From Platanthera guangdongensis (taxonomy: Eukaryota > Streptophyta > Magnoliopsida > Asparagales > Orchidaceae), in assembly GCA_039583875.1 (NCBI GenBank), contig CM077147.1, forward strand, positions 108,112,124 to 108,176,123: a DNA stretch of 64,000 bases, read 5' to 3'. Positions within the stretch are counted from its first letter, which is position 1, and every line of letters starts with the position of its first letter. Of the stretch, positions 21,811 to 31,977 are shown one piece after another. The notes under the pieces are model-generated. The model was not told the DNA's origin. It did no database searches and was given only the letters and a program-made list of their open reading frames with translations. Both the position numbers and the translations under genes were made by a program.

Positions 21811-23598
21811 CTATGGCTGCTTTGGCTCCTTGATGACAATGCCCTTGCCTGATTGAATCTTGGCTTGAACTGGAGCATCAATGTCATCAACTGGCTTCTT
21901 GCCTTTAAGATCTTTCTTCTTTAGCTCTTCAGCCCTTATATTTTGTCTTTCAAAATAATGATAAGGCTTAGGGAAATACTTGCTAGGCTCCTGTGCATTA
22001 GGAGGTAGCTTCCCAAGTTTAGCCTTTCTTCTATACTGTACAATAGCCTCTTGCCTGGCTTCATGTTTTCTCCATTCTTGGTCAGAGTACCATTTGCCCC
22101 TTTCTAGGATATTTTCCTTTGCAGCTTTCCAAGCAGTCAATATGATATTTCTAGAAGTTGGGCTCCACTGCTCAAAATCTGTCCTTAACTCACCCTGTTC
22201 TCTGAACCTCTTCTTGGACAAAAGGGTTTCTTGCTCTTTTAATACTGCCTCTGGCACAGTCTGATCTACTCTCTCAATGATAATATTTTTATTTCCCTCT
22301 GGAGGGCTATACATAGATTGGACTTCTTGATGAATCATTTCAAAATCTGCAGGAGGATAGATTACTTGAGCAACTTCAGCTTGTTCACCTCCAAAATTAG
22401 CAGGATGCACTCCAGATTCTGCTACATTGTCATCATCACACAGGGGTGGATATCCAAGTGTGGCTCTGATGCTATTGGAAATCCATTTAGCATGGTCAGA
22501 TCCAGCCTTGACTAAAACCATCTCCCCCTTTATGACTTCTCTGGCTACATGATCTCTGAGATCATCCTTTTGGAATCTAACTTGTTCATCCATAAAGTTG
22601 ACTCCATCTTTGTAGAATGCTTTTAATTTCAGTAGCTGTCCAGAAATTGTCTTTTGGGAATCTGTAATAGCAATTTTTGCAGCAGCTATTCCTTCTTGTA
22701 ATTGCTTGTCAAACTCAGCCTTGGCAGTAGTCCTTGCTTCAGTCTGAGCAGCTGCAATAGTCTTCATTTCAGTTACTATCACATTATGTGATTCAGTTAG
22801 ATTTTCATTCATTCTAATCTGATTCTCAAGAACATATCGTTGTTTTACAGCCATATCATCCACTTGAGTCTTTATCTTTTCCTGATGAGTAGCTAGGTAA
22901 ACAACAACATTTCCACCCTTGTGGAAGCAATCAGTCATTTCTTTCTTATTTTGATTCATCTCAAATCTTATAGATTTTATATCTGTAGCCAAGGAGAATT
23001 GGAAATCTTTGTGAGTTTCATCGATATACTTCTCCATTGCTACTCTTTGTTCATCCAAATTCACTTGTATGGATACTAACAAAGAACTATAATCAATTAT
23101 TGGGGCAGGCTGAGGAGCCACAGTTTGTAATGCTTTCTTGTAGCTTTGGCTTCTTCTTTTGAAGACCATGAGCTCCCTATTCTTAGCCTGAACCTCAGCT
23201 GCATCCTCAGAATCAGAGGTACTGGCAATGTCAACTCTATCTTTAGGACTAGGATGCAAGTCCTGTGTAGTCTTAGGTAGCTCTCCCTGCACCCTTTGCT
23301 CCTCATTCTCATTTCTTTCAGTCTCCTCATGAAACTTTACATGCTCCCCCTCAAGATTTGCCTTCTCCCCCTCAAAAACTGCTTTCTCTCCCTCAAAATC
23401 AGTTTGTAGCAAATCAAGGAACAGCTCTTCTAGTGTATACTCTTGTTGAGTAGGGACATGAGAGTTTCTTATTTCTGGAGCATTATCAGCAACTAATGTA
23501 TCTTCCATGACAACATCTTGTGGTTGACTATGTAATTGAGTTTGCTCAAGGATTGTTTGAGTTTCCATTTCACTATCTAAGTGAGTAGGCTCTTCCAC
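21811..23598 (-). CDS. Extra coiled-coil protein of SIRE-A2, C-terminal 595 codons open
   Basis: This is the longest undamaged SIRE frame in the window. It starts MEEPTHLDSEMETQTILEQT and ends EPKQP. It contains an acidic segment with repeated FEGEKA/LEGEHV units (residues about 75-100). A basic cluster follows (VFKRRSQSYKKAL, about 150), then long heptad-like stretches (about 180-390) and a basic, Trp-rich C-terminus (WSPTSRNIILTAWKAAKENI, WYSDQEWRKHEARQE). There is no transmembrane segment or signal peptide. The equivalent SIRE-A1 gene runs in from an N-terminal domain upstream, so the true start is probably at 24534 and this Met is internal. Function unknown. Confidence 0.72.
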   Translation of the reverse strand: MEEPTHLDSEMETQTILEQTQLHSQPQDVVMEDTLVADNAPEIRNSHVPTQQEYTLEELFLDLLQTDFEGEKAVFEGEKANLEGEHVKFHEETERNENEEQRVQGELPKTTQDLHPSPKDRVDIASTSDSEDAAEVQAKNRELMVFKRRSQSYKKALQTVAPQPAPIIDYSSLLVSIQVNLDEQRVAMEKYIDETHKDFQFSLATDIKSIRFEMNQNKKEMTDCFHKGGNVVVYLATHQEKIKTQVDDMAVKQRYVLENQIRMNENLTESHNVIVTEMKTIAAAQTEARTTAKAEFDKQLQEGIAAAKIAITDSQKTISGQLLKLKAFYKDGVNFMDEQVRFQKDDLRDHVAREVIKGEMVLVKAGSDHAKWISNSIRATLGYPPLCDDDNVAESGVHPANFGGEQAEVAQVIYPPADFEMIHQEVQSMYSPPEGNKNIIIERVDQTVPEAVLKEQETLLSKKRFREQGELRTDFEQWSPTSRNIILTAWKAAKENILERGKWYSDQEWRKHEARQEAIVQYRRKAKLGKLPPNAQEPSKYFPKPYHYFERQNIRAEELKKKDLKGKKPVDDIDAPVQAKIQSGKGIVIKEPKQP

Positions 23599-24534
23599 AT
23601 GTTGAGGCTCCCCCTAGAGTGGATCCAGGTGGATGGGGCTAGCAGATGGTTTCTCCCCCTGCCTCTGTGCATCTTCAGTTCTCACTGGTAACTGTCCAGC
23701 ATTCCAAGCCTCTTCCTCATCAGAACTAAAAACTACTTGCTCCTCTGAACTACTGGAATGTTCAGGAGCCCTTTTGGTTTTCTTCTGCTTCTTCTATGGA
23801 GGTGTTTCCTTCTCTGGAGTAGACATATCCTTATTTAGCACCCTATCCCATCTTGAGATAATTCTGATATCCATCCTCCTCATATGGTTAATTTTAGAAC
23901 CAACAGCTTGATTCATGACTTCTGGAATAGTTCTAGCTAAGTACAAGCTCATTATCCTACCCAGATTAGGCTTCTTCAGACTTTCCTTAATTTTTTCAAA
24001 CATCACTGCTGACCAATCAGTTTTTATCTTAAAGATAATTCTTGTCATTAAACTGAACATGTGAGCTGATACCCTATCATGCCCAGCTAGCTTGCACAGA
24101 ATCACCTTTCCTACTACTTCAGACATGAATTTTCCTTGCATATTCATTCCTCTTCTGTTAAATACTGAACCAATCTTCATGGTTGAATCTAGTCCACACC
24201 ATTGCAGTGCATCCCTAGTCTTAGATGTAGGTACATCTTCCTCTTCTTTAGTTTTTGGTAGATGTAGAACTTTTCTTAGACTCTTTTGGGTGAGTTTTAC
24301 TTTGACTCCATGAACTGCAGACTTGATTTTGAGTCCAGTATCACCAAGGGTAGCTGCACCATAGAATTCGAGTACTTCCTTCTTCCAAATCTTGGTTGGC
24401 TCAGAAACAAAATACTCCAACCCGTTCTCATTAATTAGGGTTACACCATCCTTAATTTCTTGTTCTGCATGGTCAAACGCATTCCGTACTAACTCATATC
24501 CTTCATTGACGTTCTACTCGAGCTTTGGCGCCAT
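23599..24534 (-). pseudogene. N-terminal part of the SIRE-A2 extra gene, interrupted
   Basis: The ATG at 24534 reads MAPKLE and is followed at once by a stop in the position where SIRE-A1 has a sense codon. From 24420 to 23794 the frame is open (EYFVSEPTKIWKKEVLEFYG, KVKLTQKSLRKVLHLPKT, NKDMSTPEKETPP). One stop near 23794 and others before 23598 separate it from the C-terminal frame. Identity to SIRE-A1 14430-15040 is high by eye. Confidence 0.75.
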
Positions 24535-24559
24535 TAGGGTTTGGAGAAATCTTGAAATT

Positions 24560-24876
24560 AGATGAAAGAGATGTCGACACAAAGTTTTGATCTCGAAACT
24601 ATTGAGAGCGTGTCAACAAACAATGGTGAAGACCTATTTATACCTTTCTAAAAACAAAGGTGAAAAGGCGCATCATAATCCTCTAAATGTGTCGACACTG
24701 TTGAAAAGTGTCGACACAGACTACTTAAGTCTCGACAATAATGTTGACTTATATGTGTCGACACCAATTATGATGTGTCGACACTTATACATCTGCGTTC
24801 GATGATTAGTCGATACTTCACTCGACGAAATCAGTGTTAAATCTAAGTGTCGACACCATCCTGGATGTGTCGACAC
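24560..24876 (-). repeat. SIRE-A2 spacer palindrome array, part left of the LARD insertion
   Basis: It contains GTGTCGACAC and decayed copies (for example near 24693, 24709, 24758, 24776, 24850 and 24869). The last copy, GTGTCGACAC at 24867-24876, abuts the LARD LTR. Confidence 0.85.
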
Positions 24877-25011
24877 TGTACAACCCCGTAGCCGGGCGAG
24901 TGGGACCCTCCCCAAAAATCAGCCTAGGGGCGCGTTGTGGGCGACGAGTTGGTGCGACCCCGCGCGGGTCCTCGTGCATGCGTGCGTGCGGAGGTTCTAT
25001 GCGCATATGGT

Positions 25012-25091
<80 letters not shown>

Positions 25092-25552
25092 TAGAATATA
25101 GATAATAGATGATATATGTGATAGATGGGGTAGAGAAGAGATCGGGTGGAGCAGGGGGATATCGCGGGAAGGGGAGATGAGATCAGCTGGGGGGGGGGGA
25201 AATAAAAAGGAGGAAAAAAAAAGAGGGGGTCACGGGTTCCAGAGAAAAAAAAGAAAAAGGAAATAGCAGGGGGAGATCGGGGGGGGGGGGGGGGGGGGGG
25301 AGAAGCGGGAGCCAGAGCCCTAGCCCGATCGGCCTGGAACCCAGTCGCCGCCCCTGTCGTTCCCGCTCTTCCCCGTCCCCGGCTAAGCAACGCCTCCGCC
25401 GCCTCCTTCCCCCTCTCACCCTCGGCCTGGAGCAGCAAGGGGGCGCCCGCCCCCTCCATCTCTCACCCTCGGCACAGCAGGGCCGCCGCCGCCGCCGCCC
25501 CATTTCCCGCTCTTCCCCGTCGCCGGCTAAGCAACGCCGCCGCCGCCTCCTT
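24877..25552 (+). repeat. 5' LTR of the LARD element, left segment
   Basis: It matches 41219 onward: TGTACAACCCCGTAGCCGGG, the (TA)n tract, G-runs and a CG-rich stretch. It ends with the TCCTT duplication of the Tekay insertion and resumes at 36553. Proline/arginine-rich open stretches here on the minus strand come from CG-rich low-complexity sequence, not from a gene. Confidence 0.92.
25018..25088. repeat. (TA)n microsatellite in the LARD LTR
   Basis: About 35 TA units. The same position in the other LTR (41357-41420) has a shorter, interrupted tract. Confidence 0.97.
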
Positions 25553-26438
25553 TGTCACAACCCGCATTTTCTCAATGGTAAAATCGTATCAGAGTAAGAG
25601 AAAACACGTGCTAGTCCACAGTTAAAACTATATTTATACGCAGCAGAAAATACTTCGGTTCAATTAAACTGACACCCTAAGTGAGCATAAGTGTCCCCGG
25701 GGGACGACTTACACGAGCATGACTCTAAGGTGAATATAGTAGGTATGAAAAATAGTGTTTTACGTTGAGGAAAAAGATAGTGTCTTTGTTTTAGAAAACA
25801 TGTTATGCATGAAGTACATATATTAATACTTTTAGATTTTTAAAATATCTAACATGCAGCCTAGCATAAATCCTTCCTAGAAGCAAGTAACCAACCTCAA
25901 ATAGGCAAAAACAGCAGTTTAAATTCATATTCAGCATCACAAAAGGCCACCAGTGGGCGCCAACAACCTGACACGAACCCACTGACGAGTATGTATGTCT
26001 ATACAGAAGAGTAAAGAGCTACCTCACAACAGACGGGGATCAGCAATCTCAGCTACCCTAGAGGCCACCAACAAGCCCCTCCAAAGAACTAGCCGCTGAA
26101 CTGGCTACAACCTGGACCTGAGGCATTCAAGAAAAGAACACCTCAGCAAGGAAACATCAAAAGTAATTAGAGCAATAGGTTAATGAGCAATAAGATGAAG
26201 GGTTTACCAACCCGGCAACAAGCTGCTATAAGAAAAGAAAGAGGGAAAGGCAGCAAGAAAAGAGTACTGTCTATGGCACTGCAGGGCACACCAAGGGTGA
26301 GCATTTAAAACCAACATGCCCCACCAATAAAGCCTGCAACAGCATCAAGACATATGCATATGCCAAAAGAAAGGGAAAGCATAAACAGGAAAGGGACTAA
26401 CAGTCCTAACACGTGTGTGAGTGGCAGTGGTCAGACAT

Positions 26439-26468
26439 GGGTCTGATTGTATAACTAGAATCAGACCC
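26439..26468. repeat. Perfect 10-bp inverted repeat in the Tekay LTR
   Basis: GGGTCTGATT, 10-nt loop, AATCAGACCC. It is identical at 34751-34780 in the other LTR and lies on the side of the array nearer the LTR 3' end. Confidence 0.9.
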
Positions 26469-26793
26469 AAAAAGGGCTAAGGGGTCAAACAGTGGCAGCT
26501 TTACGGTCCCACACATACCAACCCAAACCGGGGCAAAAGGCGGTGGCCACAGCTCTCCACATAAAACCACCCCTCTAGAGGCCACCAAAACTCCACCACC
26601 TGCCACGACCCAAGAGTCGGCATGCAGAAAATAGCCAAACACCCAAAGCACCCCCCCCTAGGGAAAAAGTCAAGCTAACAATCCTAAGGAACTCACGAAC
26701 CCAAGACAAAACGTCGGGTCCAACCGACGCGGCCTTGCACGCCCAACCTGAACCAACCCCGAGTATACCTGACCCCAAGACAAGCGCAGCACC

Positions 26794-27265
26794 AGTGTCG
26801 ACACGATGTGTCGACACCTCGACAAGCCGGTGTCGACACAAGGTGTCGACACAACACGGCCGGTGTCGACACCGAGTGTCGACACTATAGAGGCCAGTGT
26901 CGACACAAGGTGTCGACACTGCCACGGCTGGTGTCGACACCGAGTGTCGACACTACAGAGGCCAGTGTCGACACAAGGTGTCGACACTGCCACGGCTGGT
27001 GTCGACACCGAGTGTTGACACTACAGAGGCCAGTGTCGACACAAGGTGTCGACACTGCCACGGACTGGTGTCGACACCGAGTGTCGACACTACAGAGGCC
27101 AGTGTCGACACAAGGTGTCGACACTGCCACGGCTGGTGTCGACACCAAGTGTCGACACCACTGCAGTCGGTGTCGACACAAGGTGTCGACACTGCCACTG
27201 CTGGTGTCGACACCAAGTGTCGACACCACGACTGGCCGGTGTCGACACAACAGTGTCGACACCCC
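26794..27265 (-). repeat. GTGTCGACAC tandem array in the Tekay 3' LTR
   Basis: The repeating unit is 68 bp (two 34-bp halves) with four palindromes. Centres at 26799, 26812, 26834, 26847, 26867, 26880, 26901, 26914, 26935, 26948, 26969 and 26982 alternate about 13 and 21 bp. The order continues to about 27260. One copy near 27015 is GTGTTGACAC. Long open frames on both strands here simply follow the repeat. Confidence 0.96.
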
Positions 27266-27837
27266 AATTGGCTACAGGAGCCAGATCCAGCAAACGACCA
27301 AAAACGGGAACGGGGAAAAATCCTCTTCTCTCTCGAGCACGACCTCCATCGGCAATGGTACCTACTCGACCTAGACCGAACCAAAACTGCCCCTAATAGA
27401 CGAAATCCCTCAGGAAAACTGAGATTTTCTGGACCTTCCTACACTAACCATGGCATGATCGGGAATAAGCCCTAGCTTACACCTCAGATCTACACAAAAG
27501 AGATAAAAGATTAAATCAAAAGAAGGCAAAGATCAACTAGGCAAGGATGAGGGTACATCACTTGCCTCAAAACCAGGAACTCGGTCGGCGGCCTCCCCCG
27601 CTTGCGGATCTGGACGCAGGGCAGCAAGCTGAGGAGCAGAAAGAAGGCAGATCCCGGCGGGGGCAGCCCAGATCCACTCTCGAAACCAAGATCCGACCGC
27701 AGAAACTCCAGGAAAACGACGTCCAAAGGCTAGGGTAGGCCGGCGACGCTCCTCCTCTCGCACGACGGGCGACGGCTTCTACCAAACAGAGAAACAGGAA
27801 AGAACCAAAAAGGAACCTAGCCCTAATCTGACCCAAG

Positions 27838-27845
27838 ACTATATA
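27838..27845 (-). promoter_or_regulatory. Possible TATA box of the Tekay LTR (3' copy)
   Basis: The minus strand reads TATATAG about 395 bp inside the LTR, with the same sequence at 36152-36158 in the 5' copy. If used, the palindrome array would lie in the transcribed leader rather than in U3. No start site can be shown from sequence. Confidence 0.35.
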
Positions 27846-28235
27846 TCAGCAGTAATAATGATAAACCACAATACATAATAGTTACTATTTACACCCAATA
27901 TCAAAACAACCCGAAACTTCTCGGAAAAAGACGAAATTTACGCCGCAGCTAAAAACCCACGCTACGAACGCAACTACGAAGTCGAAATTAACATTCGACG
28001 AACAAAACCCGGGATAACACCTCCCGAAGCCAAAACACAAGCATTCCCTAAGAGGCCCAACCGAGTCATCAAAAGACTCCGGCTAGCTGGGGAATCTTGC
28101 TAACAGGCTACAAACAGGCTACACAGGGAACCCTAAGAGCTAAGACCACGCTCTACAACGGCAAAAAGCCGGAAATACGCCATCGTAACGCCAGCCAAAG
28201 ATCAAACGAAGCACAGAAAAACCGGGGGCGTTACA

Positions 28236-28251
28236 GCCAGTCCCCCTAAAA
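28236..28251 (-). other. Polypurine tract of the Tekay element
   Basis: The minus strand reads TTTTAGGGGGACTGGC immediately before the LTR start TGTAACGCCCCC. Confidence 0.8.
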
Positions 28252-28359
28252 GAAAGTTTCGCCTCGAAACTTTACTCACAACACTCCTATAGAGAAGGAG
28301 AGAGAAAAAGGCGGGAAAGGGCTAAATAAACAACAAAATAGAACATACCAAGCGCAAGA

Positions 28360-29721
28360 TCAGGGAAACAGATGAGGGTGAGCCTCCCTCATCGCCGACT
28401 CCAACTCCCAAGTCGCGCTTTCCACATCTTGATTTCTCCATAAAACTTTAACCATCGGAATAGTCTTCTTCCGCAACGCCCGAACTTGAGAATCCAAAAT
28501 ACGAACAGGCACCTCCACATAAGAAAGATTCGGCTCCAACTGAGGCCCAGAATCCAAAACCTCCCTGCCATTCATCACACATTTTCGCAGCTGACTGACG
28601 TGAAAGACATCGTGCACGCCAGGGAAATTTGCGGGCAAAGCCAGCCTGTAGGCTGATACCCCAATCCGCTCAACAATCGGAAACGGCCCCACATACCTCG
28701 GGTCCAACTTCCTATTCTTGCCAAACCGCTTGACTCCAACCAACGGGGAGACCTTCAAGAATACCGAGTCCCCCACCGCAAATTCCAAGTCCGATCTACG
28801 CCGATTGGCGTTCTTCTCATACCTCTCCTGGGCTATCCGAAGATTTTCCCGAATAAGCTTCACAGCGGTTTCCATCTCCTCAAGCGCTTCTGGTCCTAAC
28901 AAAGGTCCCTCGCCAAGCTCAGCCCAAAACAAGGGAGTCCTGCAGCGCCTCCCATATAGAGCTTCAAAGGGAGCCATTTGCAAGCTTTCTTGGAAACTGT
29001 TGTTATATGCGAATTCCATAAGCCGCAAGCGCTCGTCCCACGCGCCTCCGTGGTCCAGAATATAACATCGGATCATATCTTCCACAATCTGATTTACTCG
29101 CTCTGTCTGACCATTGGTCTGCGGATGATAAGCTGTGGAATATCTCAAATCTGTACCCAACCCTTCTTGAAGGCTCTTCCAAAAACGAGACGTGAACCTG
29201 GAGTCTCGATCTGATATGATACTTACGGGTACACCATGCAATCTGACAACCTCTTCCAGATACAGCTCGGCTATCTTCCTCATCGGATAATCGTTCTTAA
29301 ATGGCACGAAATGAGCGCTCTTCGTCAATCTGTCTACAATTACCCAAACTGAATCATGCCCCTTAGGCGATCTCGGTAAGCCGGTAATGAAATCCATTGA
29401 GATACTCTCCCACTTCCACATCGGAATCTCCAAGGGAGTCAGCTTGCCACCAGGCCTCCCATGGTCGGCTTTCACGCGCCTGCAAGTGAAACACTCTGAA
29501 ACAAATCTGGCTATGTCCTTCTTCATCCCGTACCACCAGGCAATCTGTTTTAAATCATGATACATCTTGGTAGACCCTGGATGGTAGGCAACACTAGATC
29601 CGTGGGCGTCTCTGCACACCATATCTCGGATATCTCCAACTGCGGGGACGCAAAACCTGCCACGGTACTTCAAGGTACCCGCATCATCTATAGAGAAATC
29701 TTGTAATTCACCCTTCTTAGC
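28360..29721 (-). pseudogene. Integrase and chromodomain-like tail of Tekay pol
   Basis: 437 codons are open (28360-29673). The order is zinc-finger region (HGSSVAYHPGSTKMYHDLKQ, CFTCRRVKADHG), catalytic core (SMDFITGLPRSPKGHDSVWV, ISDRDSRFTSRFW, YHPQTNGQTERVNQI), GPY/F-like part (PRYVGPFPIVERIG, HDVFHVSQLRK) and tail (RILDSQVRALRKKTIPMVKV, WELESAMREAHPHLFP). The tail is the degenerate chromodomain typical of Tekay, thought to steer integration to heterochromatin. An upstream stop near 29720 cuts it from RNase H. The D,D,E core looks intact by eye. Confidence 0.88.
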
Positions 29722-30410
29722 TCAAAGATACAAATGCAGAAGATCGGGATCGTCCTTCTGATGCAGTCTCGTAAGCGAAATCCACGAAGGTTCTGCTATT
29801 GCTATACTACTCTGCGAGTCACAGCTTCCCACGGTAATGTCCATCAACAGAAACTCTTCCACTAGACGCTCGGCGGAGAGATTAAAGATCTTACCTGACT
29901 TCCGACTCAGGGCATCAGCCACCACATTTGCTTTGCCTGGATGATACTGAATTTCAACATCATAGTCGGCCACGTACTCTAACCACCGCCGCTGGCGCAG
30001 ATTCAATTCTTTCTGAGTGAAGACATACTTCAGACTCTTATGATCCGTGAAAATCTTGCACTGCGCGCCATATAGTAGATGCCTCCATAATTTCAACGCA
30101 TAGATCACAGCTGCAAACTCCAGGTCATGCGTAGGGTAGTTCCTCTCGTGAGTCTTTAACTGCCTCGACCCATACGCAATCACCTTCCCGCCCTGCATCA
30201 AAACGCAGCCCAGACCGACATGTGACGCATCCACATAAATATCATATTCACTATCCCCCGTAGGCAAAGACAAAACTGGAGCCGAGCATAGCCTCCTTTT
30301 TAGCTCCTCAAAAGCCTTCTCACACTTATCATCCCATATAAAGGCTACATTCTTCTGTGTCAACTTGGTCAACGGACGCGGACAAGGTAGAGAAGCCTTC
30401 TACAAATCTT
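29722..30410 (-). pseudogene. RNase H part of Tekay pol
   Basis: An open frame of 216 codons with [60 protein letters not shown] and [16 protein letters not shown]. These are the Asp, Glu, Asp, Asp sites of gypsy RNase H. It ends at a TGA where the family is likely to have an Arg codon (CpG to TpG). The upstream side is cut by a frameshift near 30440. Confidence 0.88.
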
Positions 30411-31740
30411 CTATAATAACCCGCCAAACCAAGAAGCTTCTGATCTCTTTGGGGTAACAGGTCTCGCCCAATCCATGACAGCAGCGATCTTCTCTGGGTC
30501 CACCGATATTCCCTCCTTATTAATCACGTGACCTAGAAAAGAAACTTGAGGCAACCAAAATTCACATTTGCTCAGCATGGCGTACAACTTATGGTCCCTC
30601 AGAGTCGCCAAGACCAGGCGCAAATGTCGATCATGCTCCTCTGCATCCCTAGAATACACCAAAACATCGTCTATAAAGACAATCACGAACTTATCTAGAA
30701 AATCCTTGAAAACTCTGTTCATCAAATCCATAAAAGCTGAGGGCGCATTAGTCAAACCGAATGACATAACTAAAAACTCAAAATGCCCATGACGAGAGCG
30801 GAATGCCGTCCGCGAAATATCTGATTCCCGAATCCTCAACTGGTGATAGCCCGAACGAAGATCTATCTTGGAAAACACGGCACTACCTCGCAGTTGGTCA
30901 AACAAATCGTCGATTCGCGGCAAAGGGTACCTGTTCTTAATCGTAACCTTGTTCAACTCTCTATAGTCGATGCATAACCTCATCGACCCATCCTTCTTTT
31001 TAACGAACAGCACTGGTGCACCCCAAGGCGAAGAACTTGGCCTTATAAAGCCCTTTTCCAACAACTCATCCAGCTGAATCCGCAACTCTTCCAGCTCTCG
31101 CGGGGCCATCCGGTACGACGCCTTAACGATAGGACGCGTACCTGGCTCCAAATCTATTACAAACTCGACATCTCGATCAGGTGGAAGACCGGGAAGGTCG
31201 TCTGGAAACACATCAGAAAAGTCACGCACCACAGGAATTTCTTCCAAACGGGGCTTACTAACAATCGACCCTACCAGAGAAACCACACAGGCAAAACAGC
31301 CAGAAACAAGCAACTTTCGAGCACGCACCGCAGAAATGATTGGAGACTCCTGGAGAGAATACCCATAAACGCTCCCTGGCTGACCGTTGTCTTTGACGAA
31401 GTCCAAGCGCTTACCCTTGCACTGGATCACAGCATCGTACCTTGACAACCAGTCCATGCCCAAAATAACGTCGAAGTCCTCCAGGTCAATCACCATCAAA
31501 TCTGCCTTGGCAAGGAAATCTCCCAACAAAATTGGACAATCTAGGACACCCAGGTCCGCAACCACAGAGTCGCCGGAGGGGAACTTAATGCAGAAGGCAC
31601 CACCAACACGATCTAGGCCCAGACTGAACCGCTCCACAAAGGCTTTAGCCACAAACGAGTGGGTAGCGCCGGAATCGAAGAGAACGCGTGCGCAGCGGTT
31701 CTTTACCTTAAATCGCCCTACGAATTTACATACGCATCTA
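30411..31740 (-). pseudogene. Protease and reverse transcriptase part of Tekay pol
   Basis: The protease active site DSGATHSF lies upstream of the first Met, near 31665-31690. RT is complete to the thumb: [72 protein letters not shown] and the catalytic [14 protein letters not shown]. It ends in a one-base frameshift near 30440, after DWARPVTPK, that separates it from RNase H. Gag and protease are also out of frame with each other somewhere between about 31720 and 31976. Confidence 0.88.
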
Positions 31741-31977
31741 AGGCAACAAGCGCCAAAATGAAACTACAACCAAAAAGGGAACGTAACGAAACGACTGGAG
31801 AGGAGTCGAACCTGAGATAACCTGGGTCGAGGTCTGCGCTTCGTCTGCCGAGAGCACATTCAGCTTTCCTTTTCCTTTATCCACTTGCTGAGGCGGTGGC
31901 AGAGCCTGGAGGGGAACTGGCTGCAGAATAGAATGGGTCTGGGGGCACCTTGTCTTGAGATGACCCTTCTGGCCGCA

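Larger units (their letters stand above)
25553..28235 (-). repeat. 3' LTR of the Tekay element (2683 bp)
   Basis: On the plus strand it runs from TGTCACAACCCGC to GGGGGCGTTACA. It lacks the 141 bp present at 33782-33922 in the other LTR; the junction is CACGTG|CTAGTCC near 25610. It contains the palindrome array at 26794-27265 and an inverted repeat at 26439-26468. Confidence 0.93.

Noticed and set aside
25091..25503. Proline/arginine-rich open frames in CG-rich DNA (also 36626-37291 and 41550-42586)
   Set aside because: Low-complexity LTR sequence of the LARD element; the frames are not the same in its two LTRs.
26808..27475. Long open frames rich in CRHKVSTLP or VDTRCRH repeats on both strands (also 35118-35708, and in SIRE LTRs)
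   Set aside because: They are translations of the GTGTCGACAC arrays. Both strands and several frames are open, and no domain is seen.
27511..27836. Open frames of 60-90 codons repeated at 35823-36148
   Set aside because: Duplicate because both lie in Tekay LTRs. No domain, and several overlapping frames on both strands.
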